DNA of 64,000 nt from Prauserella shujinwangii (GTDB lineage Bacteria > Actinomycetota > Actinomycetes > Mycobacteriales > Pseudonocardiaceae), in assembly GCF_003001955.1 (NCBI RefSeq), contig NZ_PVNH01000001.1:62001-126000 (forward strand). Reading direction: 5' to 3'. Under the pieces are notes generated by a model, which saw only the letters and a program-made list of their open reading frames with translations, did not search any database and was not told the DNA's origin. Positions within the stretch are counted from its first letter, which is position 1. Every line of letters begins with the position of its first letter. This document shows positions 1-8,125 of this stretch, in pieces. The translations under genes and the position numbers were made by a program.

Positions 1-492
1 CGCCGAGCGCCGGTTCCACGGCCAGCGGGCCGCGACCTCGGCGGGCAGGCCGACCGCGGTGAAGTACCGGTCCAGCGGCCACCGGCCGGTCGCCCGCAGG
101 ATCTCCTCGATGCCCTCCCTCGGGATCTTCTCCACCGGCTTGCCGAGCAGGCACCCGGCCGCGCGGCCGGTCCACGCGCCGAGGGCCCGGTCCCGCCCGG
201 TCCGGGGCAGGTCGGGGGGAGGGGCGAGCCGCGCGGCGAGGGCGTCCCAGCCGTCCGGCTCGTCCGGCGCCGACGGGGCGGGCAGTGCCGCCAGCTCGTC
301 GAGCAGCGCCCGCGCCAGCGACCGCAGTTCCGGGGGCGCCGGGTGCGGGCCCGCGCCGCCGGCCGGGGGCACCGGGTCGCCGCCCGCGGCCACCCACCGT
401 GCGCGCACGTCCGCCACGTCCCTGCCCTCGGCGGCGGACTGCACCAGCTCGTGCGCGAGCAGGTCCTCGGGCCGCGCCCAGGTGAGCCTCAT
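1..492 (-). CDS. ADP-ribosylglycohydrolase-family protein, partial (C-terminus outside window)
   Basis: Second of two adjacent ADP-ribosylglycohydrolase-family genes. It reads ATG at 492 and runs off the left edge after 164 codons. Its ATG overlaps the TGA of the preceding gene (ATGA), so the two are translationally coupled. The first ~100 residues are an Ala/Pro-rich extension. From about residue 105 comes GAWTGRAAGCLLGKPVEKIP, which resembles the opening glycine-rich helix of the family (usually GxxxGxAxGDALG), here with GKPVEKI instead of GDALG. That variant suggests a subfamily not necessarily acting on ADP-ribosyl-arginine. Family members hydrolyse N- or O-glycosidic ADP-ribosyl bonds with two Mg ions. 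The metal-binding part lies beyond the window, so catalytic competence cannot be judged. Confidence 0.75.
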   Translation of the reverse strand, partial: MRLTWARPEDLLAHELVQSAAEGRDVADVRARWVAAGGDPVPPAGGAGPHPAPPELRSLARALLDELAALPAPSAPDEPDGWDALAARLAPPPDLPRTGRDRALGAWTGRAAGCLLGKPVEKIPREGIEEILRATGRWPLDRYFTAVGLPAEVAARWPWNRRSA

Positions 493-1673
493 GCCGGGCC
501 TCCGATCGGCACGGCGCCGGGGGCGGTCAGCGCGTCCAGCGCGGCGGCACGGGCGAGTGCCCGCTCCCGGTCGGCGCGCAGGATGTCGGCCGCGGCCGAG
601 GCCATGAGCAGCCCGGTCTCGCGCAGGTCCATCCGGCTGGCCTCGCTGACCGCGGCGAGCCACTCGGCGGGCACCGCGGCGGCCCCGCCGAGCCCGGCGC
701 AGAGCGCACCGGCCATGGAGGCGATCGAGTCGGCGTCCCGGCCGTAGTTCACCGCGGCCAGCACCGCGCCGCGGTAGTCGCCCCGGTGGCCGAGCACGAA
801 CCCCAGCGCGGCGGGCAGCTCCTCGATCGACTTGGTCCGGGAGGGCCGCCGGGCGTCCAGCGACATCTCCCGGTAGTGCGGGCCGACCGAGTCGAACGGG
901 GCGACGGTCTCGCGGACGCGGCGCGCCAGCTCCCGCTCCTCGTCGTCGGTGCGCGGCGGCACGCCGTCGGCGAACTCGCGGGCCACGGCGCCCAGCGCCG
1001 CCGCCGTCCCGTCGTGGGCGACCCGGAGGCCCGCGTCGGTCACGTCGGCCAGGGTCGCGCCGGGAGCGACCGCGGCGGCGACCATGGCGGCCAGCACCCC
1101 CGCGGCCTCGCGGCCGTAGCTCGACTGGTGCGCGCCGGTGAGGTCGATCGCCTCGGCGTAGGCCCCGCCGGGGTCTCCCGCGTTGGCGATCCCGACCGGA
1201 GCGACGTACATGGCCGCGCCGCAGTTGACGACGTTGCCCACCCCGGCCTCGCGCGGGTCGGCGTGCCCGTAGTGGAGCCGCGTGACGATCCACTTCTCCG
1301 CGAGGAAGACCCGCTGCAGCAGCAGGGCGGTGGACTCCAGCTCGGGCACCCAGCGGGGCTCGCCCATCATGAGGGGCACCAGGTCCTCGGCCATCGCGTA
1401 GGCGTCCAGGTGGGCGCGCCGCTTCGCGTACACCTCGACGATCGCCCGGGTCATCAGGGTGTCGTCGGTGATGTGCCCGTCGCCCTTGTGGTACGGGGCG
1501 ATCGGGCGGGCGTCGCGCCAGTTCGGGTACCACGGCCCGACGATGCCGGTCACCCGGCCGCCGTGCCGCTGCTCGATCTGTTCCGGTGTCCACCCCTCCG
1601 TGGCCCCACCGAGGGCGTCCCCCACCGCCGCGCCGGTGATCACCGCCACCGCACGGTCCTCCAGCCAGGTCAC
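489..1673 (-). CDS. ADP-ribosylglycohydrolase-family protein
   Basis: Predicted 394-aa cytosolic hydrolase of the ADP-ribosylglycohydrolase fold. Seen: N-terminal GAAVGDALGGATEGW, the metal-binding HITDDTLMTRA near residue 65, VNCGAAMYVAPVGI mid-protein and the second metal site YGRDADSIASMAGAL near the C-terminus, so both dimetal half-sites are present. The start is GTG at 1673, chosen because AAGGGA lies about 9 bases upstream and the family's first conserved block follows within 15 residues. It is downstream of the solute-binding protein and overlaps the next hydrolase by 4 bases. Context suggests it opens a ribosyl- or ADP-ribosyl-type glycoside imported by the transporter (inference). 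The true substrate is unknown. Confidence 0.88.
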   Translation of the reverse strand: MTWLEDRAVAVITGAAVGDALGGATEGWTPEQIEQRHGGRVTGIVGPWYPNWRDARPIAPYHKGDGHITDDTLMTRAIVEVYAKRRAHLDAYAMAEDLVPLMMGEPRWVPELESTALLLQRVFLAEKWIVTRLHYGHADPREAGVGNVVNCGAAMYVAPVGIANAGDPGGAYAEAIDLTGAHQSSYGREAAGVLAAMVAAAVAPGATLADVTDAGLRVAHDGTAAALGAVAREFADGVPPRTDDEERELARRVRETVAPFDSVGPHYREMSLDARRPSRTKSIEELPAALGFVLGHRGDYRGAVLAAVNYGRDADSIASMAGALCAGLGGAAAVPAEWLAAVSEASRMDLRETGLLMASAAADILRADRERALARAAALDALTAPGAVPIGGPA

Positions 1674-1697
1674 CGGATCAGGTCCCTTCCGTGTCGG

Positions 1698-1718
1698 GCG
1701 CGGGCGGGCCGCCCGCGC
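1698..1718 (-). promoter_or_regulatory. GC-rich hairpin between binding-protein gene and hydrolase gene
   Basis: Perfect 8-bp arms GCGCGGGC / GCCCGCGC with a 5-base loop lie in the 100-base gap between the solute-binding protein stop and the hydrolase start. There is no T-run. Such intercistronic stems after binding-protein genes often stabilise upstream mRNA or attenuate read-through, giving more binding protein than downstream enzyme (inference). Confidence 0.45.
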
Positions 1719-1773
1719 GTGCGTGCGTGCCGGGGCGGGCCGGTGACGGACGCGCCGCCGGCCCGGCCCGGCC

Positions 1774-3051
1774 TCAGTTCGCGATGCTCTTCCAGCCGTC
1801 CTGCAGCTCCCGCGCCAGCCCGGTGGCATCGGTCTCCCGCCCCAGGAAACGCTGGAACGCCGGGGTGGCGACGGTGTCCTTCCACTGCGCGTACTTGTCG
1901 ACGAACAGGTACGGGGCGGAGGTCAGGTGCTCGCCGGAGGACAGGATCACGTCCCAGCCGTGCTGCGAGCCGAGCTTGTCGGCCAGCGCCTCCCGCGCGG
2001 ACCTCGTCGGCGGGATGAGCGCGTCGGCCTCGTTGATCGCCGCGAGGTTCTCGGTGCTGGTGAAGAACTCGAGGAACTCGGCGGACTCCTCCACGTGCTC
2101 GGAGTCGACGTTGACCGACAGCGTCTGCGGGCTCGTGGCCTGCGCGGCTCCCTCCGGTCCCGCCAGCGGCGGCAGCACGATCCAGTCGAGGCCCTCCGGG
2201 GCGTCCTGTGCGATGTTCGCCGCCTGGTACGAGCCCTGGACGGTCATGGCGATCTGTCCCTCGTAGAAGGGGGCGAGCGTCTTGGACCCCGACTGGGTCA
2301 GGGTCACCGGCATGATCGACTCGTCCTCGTAGGCCATCGCGTGCACCAGCTCGGGCAGCGCGGTCTCCGCCTCGCCGACCGTGATCGACGTGCTGTCGCC
2401 GGTGCCCTCGAAGTACTGGCCGCCGAAGCCGGGTGCCAGGGCGAGGAACGCCGCCGTCGGGCTCGACAGCCCCCAGCCGAGCCCGTACCGGCCGTCCCCG
2501 GTGGTGGCCTTGGCGATGTCGCGGAGCTGCTGCCAGGTCATCGTCGGGCCTGCCGGGATCTCGACGCCCGCGTCCTCCAGCATCGTCTTGTTCGCGAAGA
2601 CCATGTAGGACTGCAGCTCGGTGGGGTAGCCGATCACCTTGCCGTCGACGGTGACCGTGTCGAGGATGCCCTCGGGGATGTCCGCGCGGGTCTCCTCCGA
2701 CAGGTACGGCGTGAGGTCGGCGAGGTAGCCGTCCTTGGCGAACGGCACGATCCCGGCCGCCTCGTAGTGGACGATGTCGGGCGCGCTGCCGCCGTTGAAC
2801 TGGGTGATGAGCTTGTCGTAGATGCCGTCCCAGCCGGCGGGCACGATCTCCACCCGCACGTCGGGGTGCTCGCGGTTCCACTCGTCGACGATCTTCTGTG
2901 TCGCCTCGATCGCGGCGGGCTGGTCCGACAGCGACTGGAAGGTCAGGGTGACCGGGCCCGAGCCGCCGCCCTCCCCGCCCCCGCCGCAGGCGGTCAGGAG
3001 CAGGCCGGTGGTCAGGGCGCAGGCGGTGAGCAACGTGCGTGGAGACTTCAT
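1774..3051 (-). CDS. Sugar-type ABC transporter solute-binding lipoprotein
   Basis: 425-aa extracellular binding protein of the carbohydrate (family 1, MalE-like) class. The N-terminus is a lipoprotein signal peptide with lipobox LLTAC at residues ~18-22 followed by a GGGGEGGG tether, so it should be lipid-anchored outside the membrane. Mature landmarks include WDGIYDKLITQFNGGSAPDI and VIGYPTELQSY, typical of this class. It follows the two permeases on the same strand after a 30-base gap and precedes two ADP-ribosylglycohydrolase-family genes. No ABC ATPase gene is nearby; actinomycetes commonly use a shared MsiK-type ATPase for such transporters. The substrate is unknown, and the downstream enzymes hint at a ribosylated compound. 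Confidence 0.92.
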   Translation of the reverse strand: MKSPRTLLTACALTTGLLLTACGGGGEGGGSGPVTLTFQSLSDQPAAIEATQKIVDEWNREHPDVRVEIVPAGWDGIYDKLITQFNGGSAPDIVHYEAAGIVPFAKDGYLADLTPYLSEETRADIPEGILDTVTVDGKVIGYPTELQSYMVFANKTMLEDAGVEIPAGPTMTWQQLRDIAKATTGDGRYGLGWGLSSPTAAFLALAPGFGGQYFEGTGDSTSITVGEAETALPELVHAMAYEDESIMPVTLTQSGSKTLAPFYEGQIAMTVQGSYQAANIAQDAPEGLDWIVLPPLAGPEGAAQATSPQTLSVNVDSEHVEESAEFLEFFTSTENLAAINEADALIPPTRSAREALADKLGSQHGWDVILSSGEHLTSAPYLFVDKYAQWKDTVATPAFQRFLGRETDATGLARELQDGWKSIAN

Positions 3052-3082
3052 TGTCGACCTTTCACGGTTGGGGTGGTGCGGG

Positions 3083-3910
3083 TCATCCCTTCACCGCTCC
3101 GGCCATGAGCCCGCTGGTGAGCTTCCGGCGGAGGAGGGAGAAGAAGACGATGCTGGGGATCGCGGCGAGGACCGCGCCGGCCGCGAGCGGCCCGAGCGCG
3201 ACCTTGCCCTCGCCGCCGACGAACATCTTCAGGGTGATCGGCAGGGTGTAGTTCTCCGGCGACTGCAGCAGGACGAGCGCGAAGAAGAACTCGTTCCACG
3301 AGGCGACGAAGCCGAACATCGCCGTCGCGACGATGCCGGGCGCCAGCAGGGGGAACACGATCGTGCGCAGCACGGTGAACCGGCTCGCGCCGTCCATCGC
3401 CCCGGCCTCCTCCAGTTCGACCGGCACCGCCGAGACGTAGCCCTGCAGCATCCACAGGGCGAACGGCAGCATGTAGGTGGTGTGCACGAGCGTCAGCCCG
3501 GTCAGGCTGTCGGCCAGGCCGAGCGTGCGCAGGATGAGGAACAGCGGCAGGATCACCAGGACGACGGGGAACACCTGGCTGACCAGGATCCAGGAGATCC
3601 CGGCCAGCCGGACCTTCCCGCGCATCCGGGCGAGCACATAGGACGCCGGCAGCGCGATCACGATGACCAGCGCGGTGGACACGAGTGCCACGACGAGGCT
3701 GTTCCCCGCGGAACGCACGATGCCCTGCCGTTCCAGCGCCTGCGTGTAGTTCTCCCAGTGCCACTGGTCCGGCAGCAGGCTGACCGACAGCGAGTTGAGC
3801 TCCGCGGAGGACTTCACCGACGCCGAGATCAGCCACAGCAGCGGGAAGCCGAGGAAGAACAGGTACGCGGCGAGCGCCAGGTACCGGGCGGGGCGGGTCA
3901 GGGCACGCAT
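3083..3910 (-). CDS. ABC sugar transporter permease, MalG type
   Basis: 275-aa inner-membrane permease with about six hydrophobic segments, starting with YLALAAYLFFLGFPLLW. The cytoplasmic EAA loop that docks the ATPase is visible as ELEEAGAMDGASRFTVLRTI about 90 residues from the C-terminus. ATG at 3910 is 3 bases after the stop of the MalF-type gene; GTG at 3913 is an alternative. Translation is therefore probably coupled. It works as a heterodimer with the product of 3914-4891 and the lipoprotein encoded downstream. Length and loop position are normal for the MalG/UgpE class. Confidence 0.93.
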   Translation of the reverse strand: MRALTRPARYLALAAYLFFLGFPLLWLISASVKSSAELNSLSVSLLPDQWHWENYTQALERQGIVRSAGNSLVVALVSTALVIVIALPASYVLARMRGKVRLAGISWILVSQVFPVVLVILPLFLILRTLGLADSLTGLTLVHTTYMLPFALWMLQGYVSAVPVELEEAGAMDGASRFTVLRTIVFPLLAPGIVATAMFGFVASWNEFFFALVLLQSPENYTLPITLKMFVGGEGKVALGPLAAGAVLAAIPSIVFFSLLRRKLTSGLMAGAVKG

Positions 3911-3913
3911 CAC

Positions 3914-4891
3914 TCACCGCGCTTTCTCGGTGCTGTCGTGGCGGAACTGCGACCGCAGGTACAGGGCGAGGACGGTCACGATGACGAGGACGAGCACGAC
4001 GCCCATCGCCGCGGCGTAGCCGAGGTTGCGGTTCTTGAACGCCTCCAGGTAGACGAACAGCACCGGCACCATCGTCCGGCCGCCGGGGCCGCCCTCGGTG
4101 AGGACGTAGACCAGGGCGAACGAGTTGAAGTTCCAGATGAAGTTCAGCGACGTGATCGACGTGGCGATCGGGCGCAGGCTGGGCCAGGTGACGGCCGTGA
4201 ACCGGCGCCAGGCTCCGGCGCCGTCCACCGCGGCCGCCTCGTGCAGTTCCGCGGGGATCTGCTGCAGCCCGGCCAGCAGCGTGACCGTTGTCTGCGGCAT
4301 CCCGACCCAGACCCCGACGAGGATGACGGCGGGCAGCGCGGTCGAGAAGTTGCCGAGCCAGTTGACGTCGCCGGGCAGGCCGACGGTGTCCAGCACCGCG
4401 TTGAGCGGGCCGCCGTTGGCCGAGTAGATCATCTGCCACATGATCGCCACGACCACGGGCGGCATCGCCCACGGCACGAGGGCGAGCACCCGGGTCAGGC
4501 CCTGCAGCCGCAGACCCGAGTTGAGCAGCAGGGCCAGGCCCATCGCCGCCACGAGCTGGAGCAGGGTCACGCTGACCGTCCAGATCATGCCGATCCGCAG
4601 CGACTCCCAGAACAGGGGGTTGTCGGTGAGGCGGCCGAAGTTCTCCAGCCCCACCACGTCGTAGTCGGGACGGCGGACCAGGCGCGCGTCGGTGAAGGCG
4701 AGCGCGATGCCGACGACGAGCGGCGCGACGCTGAGCACCAGGATCGGGATCAGCGACGGCAGCACCAGTGCGATGGCCTCCCGCCGCCGGGCGCGCACGC
4801 GCGCGCTCCGCGCGCGGCGCGCGGGTCCCCGGCCCGGCGGGGTGACGGGTGAGTCCGGAGTGGACCGCGTGGTCAGCGACGGCGTGCTCAT
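3914..4891 (-). CDS. ABC sugar transporter permease, MalF type
   Basis: 325-aa permease with an Arg-rich cytoplasmic N-terminus (about residues 20-37) followed by six or so membrane spans starting at IALVLPSLIPILVLSVAPLV. The EAA loop ELHEAAAVDGAGAWRRFTAV is present near residue 220. The start ATG overlaps the stop of the LacI-family gene by 4 bases, placing regulator and transporter in one transcript. Partner of the MalG-type permease that follows. Confidence 0.93.
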   Translation of the reverse strand: MSTPSLTTRSTPDSPVTPPGRGPARRARSARVRARRREAIALVLPSLIPILVLSVAPLVVGIALAFTDARLVRRPDYDVVGLENFGRLTDNPLFWESLRIGMIWTVSVTLLQLVAAMGLALLLNSGLRLQGLTRVLALVPWAMPPVVVAIMWQMIYSANGGPLNAVLDTVGLPGDVNWLGNFSTALPAVILVGVWVGMPQTTVTLLAGLQQIPAELHEAAAVDGAGAWRRFTAVTWPSLRPIATSITSLNFIWNFNSFALVYVLTEGGPGGRTMVPVLFVYLEAFKNRNLGYAAAMGVVLVLVIVTVLALYLRSQFRHDSTEKAR

Positions 4892-5919
4892 CGCGGTGAT
4901 CCGTCCGCTGTGGACTCCCGGGCGATCAGCTCGGGACCGACGGCGACCTGGCGCGCGGGCTGGTCCGGATCGTCGGTGAGGCCGAGCATGAGCCCGGCCG
5001 CGGCGTGCCCGCGTTCGGCCGACCCGAGGGACACGCTCGTCAGGCTCGGCAGGAACACGCGGCCGAGCTCGGTGTCGTCCATGCCGGTGACGGCCACGTC
5101 GTCCGGCACCGACAACCCGGCCTCGCGCGCGGCGCGGATCGCACCGATGGCGAGCAGGTCGTTCGCCGCCACGACGGCGTCGAGCCGCTCCGCCCGCCCG
5201 GCCCCGCGGGAGAACAGCCGCCGGGCCGCGGCCAGGCCTGCGGCCACGGTGAAGTCGTCGGCGACCTCCGTCTCGACGCGGTCGGCGGTAAACCCGTCGG
5301 CCCGGACGGCCGCGTCGAAACCACGCTGCCGGGCCGCACCCGGCGTCGTGTCGAGCGGGCCGTTGAGGAACCCGATGCGGCGGCGGCCCCGGGAGCGCAC
5401 GTGCCGGACCGCCTGGCCGATCCCGGCCGCCGAGTCGGTGGACACCGAGCTGACGCCGTGCTCACTCAGTGCCCGGCCGATCACCACGACGGGCACCGGC
5501 GCCCGCCGGATCTCGGTGATCAGCCGGTCGTCGGTGCGCAGCGGGATGAGGATCATGCCGTCGACGAAGCCGCTGTTGAGGCTGCGCACCAGTTCCGTGG
5601 CGGAGGTGGCGGTGTCGCCGGTGGTCATGACCACCACCCGGTAGCCGTGCGGGGCGAGCACCTCGTGGATGCCACGCATCATCTCGACGTAGACCGGGTT
5701 GCCGATGTCCGCGACCGCGAACGCGATCTGGGAGGTCTTCTTCATGCGCAGCGAGCGACCGATGGCGTCGGCGCTGTAGCCGAGTTCGGCGGCCGCCGCC
5801 CGGACCCGCTCGACCATCGCCTTGCTCGCGCCCGTCCCGTGCAGGGCGCGGGAGGTGGAGGCCAGCGACACCCCCGCGCGCTCGGCCACCTGCATGAGCG
5901 TGGCGCGTGTCGACGTCAT
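4888..5919 (-). CDS. LacI-family transcriptional regulator of the ABC/ADPRH operon
   Basis: 343-aa repressor-type regulator. The N-terminal LacI helix-turn-helix reads MQVAERAGVSLASTSRALHG with hinge LGYSADAIGRSLRMKKT, followed by a periplasmic-binding-protein-like effector domain (VAVTGMDDTELGRVFLP near the end). GGAGGGACG sits just upstream of the ATG. It is the first gene of the operon, and two perfect 14-bp palindromes lie 44-91 bp upstream of its start. The simplest reading is autorepression of the whole operon, relieved by the transported ligand. Ligand unknown. Confidence 0.93.
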   Translation of the reverse strand: MTSTRATLMQVAERAGVSLASTSRALHGTGASKAMVERVRAAAAELGYSADAIGRSLRMKKTSQIAFAVADIGNPVYVEMMRGIHEVLAPHGYRVVVMTTGDTATSATELVRSLNSGFVDGMILIPLRTDDRLITEIRRAPVPVVVIGRALSEHGVSSVSTDSAAGIGQAVRHVRSRGRRRIGFLNGPLDTTPGAARQRGFDAAVRADGFTADRVETEVADDFTVAAGLAAARRLFSRGAGRAERLDAVVAANDLLAIGAIRAAREAGLSVPDDVAVTGMDDTELGRVFLPSLTSVSLGSAERGHAAAGLMLGLTDDPDQPARQVAVGPELIARESTADGSPR

Positions 5920-5962
5920 CGTCCCTCCGTGTCGTTCGCGGCGGCCCGGGCGGGGCCGGTAC

Positions 5963-5976
5963 TGGAAACGTTTCCA
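5963..5976. promoter_or_regulatory. LacI-type operator 1
   Basis: Perfect palindrome TGGAAACGTTTCCA, matching the LacI-family operator pattern with a central CG. It lies 44 bp upstream of the LacI gene start and is probably bound by that regulator. Confidence 0.8.
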
Positions 5977-5996
5977 AACCAGCGAGTGGAACCGGT

Positions 5997-6010
5997 TGGA
6001 AACGTTTCCA
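5997..6010. promoter_or_regulatory. LacI-type operator 2
   Basis: Second identical palindrome TGGAAACGTTTCCA, centred 34 bp from operator 1, so on roughly the same helix face. Between them lies a weaker palindrome AACCGGTT (5990-5997). Paired sites suggest cooperative binding. The divergent helicase gene starts 200 bp away and could be affected too. Confidence 0.8.
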
Positions 6011-6209
6011 GCGGATTGCGGAGAATCCTGTCACCCGATCGGGCTGGTGTCAATCACGTCGATCACGCACCGGAGCGGACCGGGGGGCCGGGCGGTTCTG
6101 CGGGACCACGTACGCTGGGCGGCCGGAACGGATTCCGGGAGCCGTTTCCGTCCGCGGCCGACGTGGTACGCGAGGCACGCCGCCCACTCGGCCCGAGACG
6201 AGGAAACCG

Positions 6210-7919
6210 ATGAGCCCGACCACCCCCGCCGACCCCGCCGAGCTCTCCGACCCGGTCGGCTTCGCCGAGCTGGGGCTGCGGCCCGAGCTGCTGCGGGCAT
6301 TGGCCGGACTCGGCTACGAGGAGCCGACCCCCATCCAGCGGGAGGCGGTCCCGCCGCTGCTGGAGGGCCGCGACCTGCTCGGCCAGGCCGCGACCGGGAC
6401 CGGGAAGACGGCGGCGTTCGCGCTGCCGGTGCTGCAGCGGTGGACCGACGGCGCGCGGGGAGCCGGGCCCGCCGCACTGGTCCTCGTGCCCACCCGCGAG
6501 CTGGCCGTCCAGGTCGCGCAGGCGTTCCACCGGTACGGGCGCGAGCTGGGCGCGCGCGTGCTGCCGATCTACGGCGGACAGCCGATCGGCAGGCAGCTGC
6601 AGGCGCTCGACCGCGGCGTCGACGTCGTGGTCGCCACCCCGGGCCGGGCGCTCGACCACCTCAGCCGGGGAACGCTGCGCCTGGGCGAGGTGCACACCGT
6701 CGTGCTGGACGAGGCGGACGAGATGCTCGACATGGGCTTCGTCGAGGACATCGACGCGATCCTCGAGGAGACCGGCGAGCAGCGGCAGACGGTGTTGTTC
6801 TCGGCGACCATGCCGGCCAGGGTCGACGGGATCGCCCGGCGGCACCTGCGGGATCCCGTGCGGATCCGGATGGGCGCCGCGGCGGCCGCCGAGGGCACGG
6901 CGCCGCTCGTGCGGCAGAGCGCCTACCTGGTGAGCCGCGCGCACAAACCCGCGGCCCTCGGCCGGGTGCTGGACCTGGAGGCGCCCACGGCGGCGATCGT
7001 CTTCTGCCGCACCCGGGGCGAGGTGGACGAGCTCACCGAGATCCTCGCCGGGCGCGGCCACCAGGCCGAGGCACTGCACGGCGGGATGAGCCAGGAACAC
7101 CGCGGCCGGGTCATGGGACGGCTGCGCGGCGGCGCCGTCAACCTGCTTGTCGCCACGGACGTCGCGGCGCGGGGACTGGATGTCGAGCAGCTCACCCACG
7201 TCGTCAACTACAGCGTGCCGTCGGCGGTCGAGGCGTACGTCCACCGCATCGGGCGGGTCGGCAGGGCGGGCCGCGAAGGCGTGGCGATCACCCTGGTGGA
7301 GCCGCGCGAGCACCGCATGATCAAGGCGATCGAGCGGGTGACCGGGCAGCGGGTCGCGGTGGAGAAGGTGCCCACCGTCGCCGACCTGCGGGCGCGGCGC
7401 CTCGAACTGACCAGGGCCGCGGTGCGGGAGAGCCTGCTCGCCGGCGACCTGGACCGCTTCCGCGCCGTCGTGGAACCGCTCACCGACGAGTTCGACCTCA
7501 TGGAGGTGGCGCTTGCGGCGGTGCGGGTGGCCCACGAGTCCACCGGCGTCGAGGCCGACGACCAGGACATCCCCGAGATCGCCCCGGTGACCGGCCGGCG
7601 CGGGGCCGAGCGCGGGCAGGCGGGCGGGCGCGCCGCCCGCCGCGGCCGGGAGCCGGACGGCGGGGTGGCCCGGCTGTTCATCGGCGCCGGCCGCGGCAAC
7701 GGGATCCGGCCGCAGGACCTCGTCGGCGCGATCGCCGGGGAGTCGCGGCTGCGTGGCCGGGACATCGGCGCCATCGAGATCGCCGAGCGCTTCTCGCTCG
7801 TCGAGGTGCCCGAGGCGGCGGCCGACGAGGTGATCGCGGCCCTGAGCCGCAGCACCATCAAGGGCAAACGGCCGACCGTCCGCCGCGAACGCGAGACCGC
7901 GGGCAGGCGGCGCCGGTAG
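6210..7919 (+). CDS. deaD: DEAD-box ATP-dependent RNA helicase with DbpA-type RNA-binding domain
   Basis: 569-aa helicase for RNA unwinding in ribosome assembly or cold/RNA turnover. Seen in order: Q motif GYEEPTPIQ, Walker A AATGTGKT, PTRELA, TPGR, the DEAD box in VLDEADEMLDMGF, SAT, domain-2 motif ATDVAARGLD, and HRIGRVGRAG. A basic, Gly/Arg-rich linker (near residue 470) leads to a C-terminal DbpA/CsdA-like domain starting ARLFIGAGRGNGIRPQDLVG. ATG at 6210 is preferred because AGGA lies about 6 bases upstream and the Q motif follows at normal distance; the longer open frame upstream lacks family similarity. It is divergent from the LacI operon and shares its 290-bp intergenic region. Confidence 0.93.
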   Translation: MSPTTPADPAELSDPVGFAELGLRPELLRALAGLGYEEPTPIQREAVPPLLEGRDLLGQAATGTGKTAAFALPVLQRWTDGARGAGPAALVLVPTRELAVQVAQAFHRYGRELGARVLPIYGGQPIGRQLQALDRGVDVVVATPGRALDHLSRGTLRLGEVHTVVLDEADEMLDMGFVEDIDAILEETGEQRQTVLFSATMPARVDGIARRHLRDPVRIRMGAAAAAEGTAPLVRQSAYLVSRAHKPAALGRVLDLEAPTAAIVFCRTRGEVDELTEILAGRGHQAEALHGGMSQEHRGRVMGRLRGGAVNLLVATDVAARGLDVEQLTHVVNYSVPSAVEAYVHRIGRVGRAGREGVAITLVEPREHRMIKAIERVTGQRVAVEKVPTVADLRARRLELTRAAVRESLLAGDLDRFRAVVEPLTDEFDLMEVALAAVRVAHESTGVEADDQDIPEIAPVTGRRGAERGQAGGRAARRGREPDGGVARLFIGAGRGNGIRPQDLVGAIAGESRLRGRDIGAIEIAERFSLVEVPEAAADEVIAALSRSTIKGKRPTVRRERETAGRRRR

Positions 7920-7947
7920 GCCGGTCCCCTCGCTCCCGGCGCGCTCC

Positions 7948-8041
7948 CGGAGCTCCCCAATGTGGCATTGGTGGCGTTCAACGCACCGAATGCCGCATTG
8001 GGTGCGCGTGACGCACCCAATGTGGCATTGGGGAGCTTCCG
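7948..8041. repeat. Compound palindromic repeat downstream of helicase gene
   Basis: Three near-identical units built on AATGNNGCATTG separated by two GGTG(G)CG-NN..-ACGCACC stems, enclosed in outer arms GGAGCTCCCCAATG and CATTGGGGAGCTTCC. RNA from either strand could fold into a multi-branched structure. It does not look coding. It is probably one copy of a dispersed intergenic repeat family (inference). Confidence 0.7.
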
Positions 8042-8067
8042 GAAGGGTGGGTGGCGCGCCGCCGGGT

Positions 8068-8120
8068 GTCCTGAGTGGCTCGTTACTGACGAAAAGCGCC
8101 AGTGACGAGCCACTCAGGAC
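8068..8120. terminator. Long bidirectional hairpin between convergent genes
   Basis: 21-bp arms (GTCCTGAGTGGCTCG... and its complement ending CCACTCAGGAC) with one mismatch that is G-U in RNA, loop of 11 bases. It ends 5 bases from the methyltransferase stop and 200 bases past the helicase stop. A probable bidirectional terminator despite lacking a T-run. Confidence 0.65.
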
Positions 8121-8125
8121 AGGGG

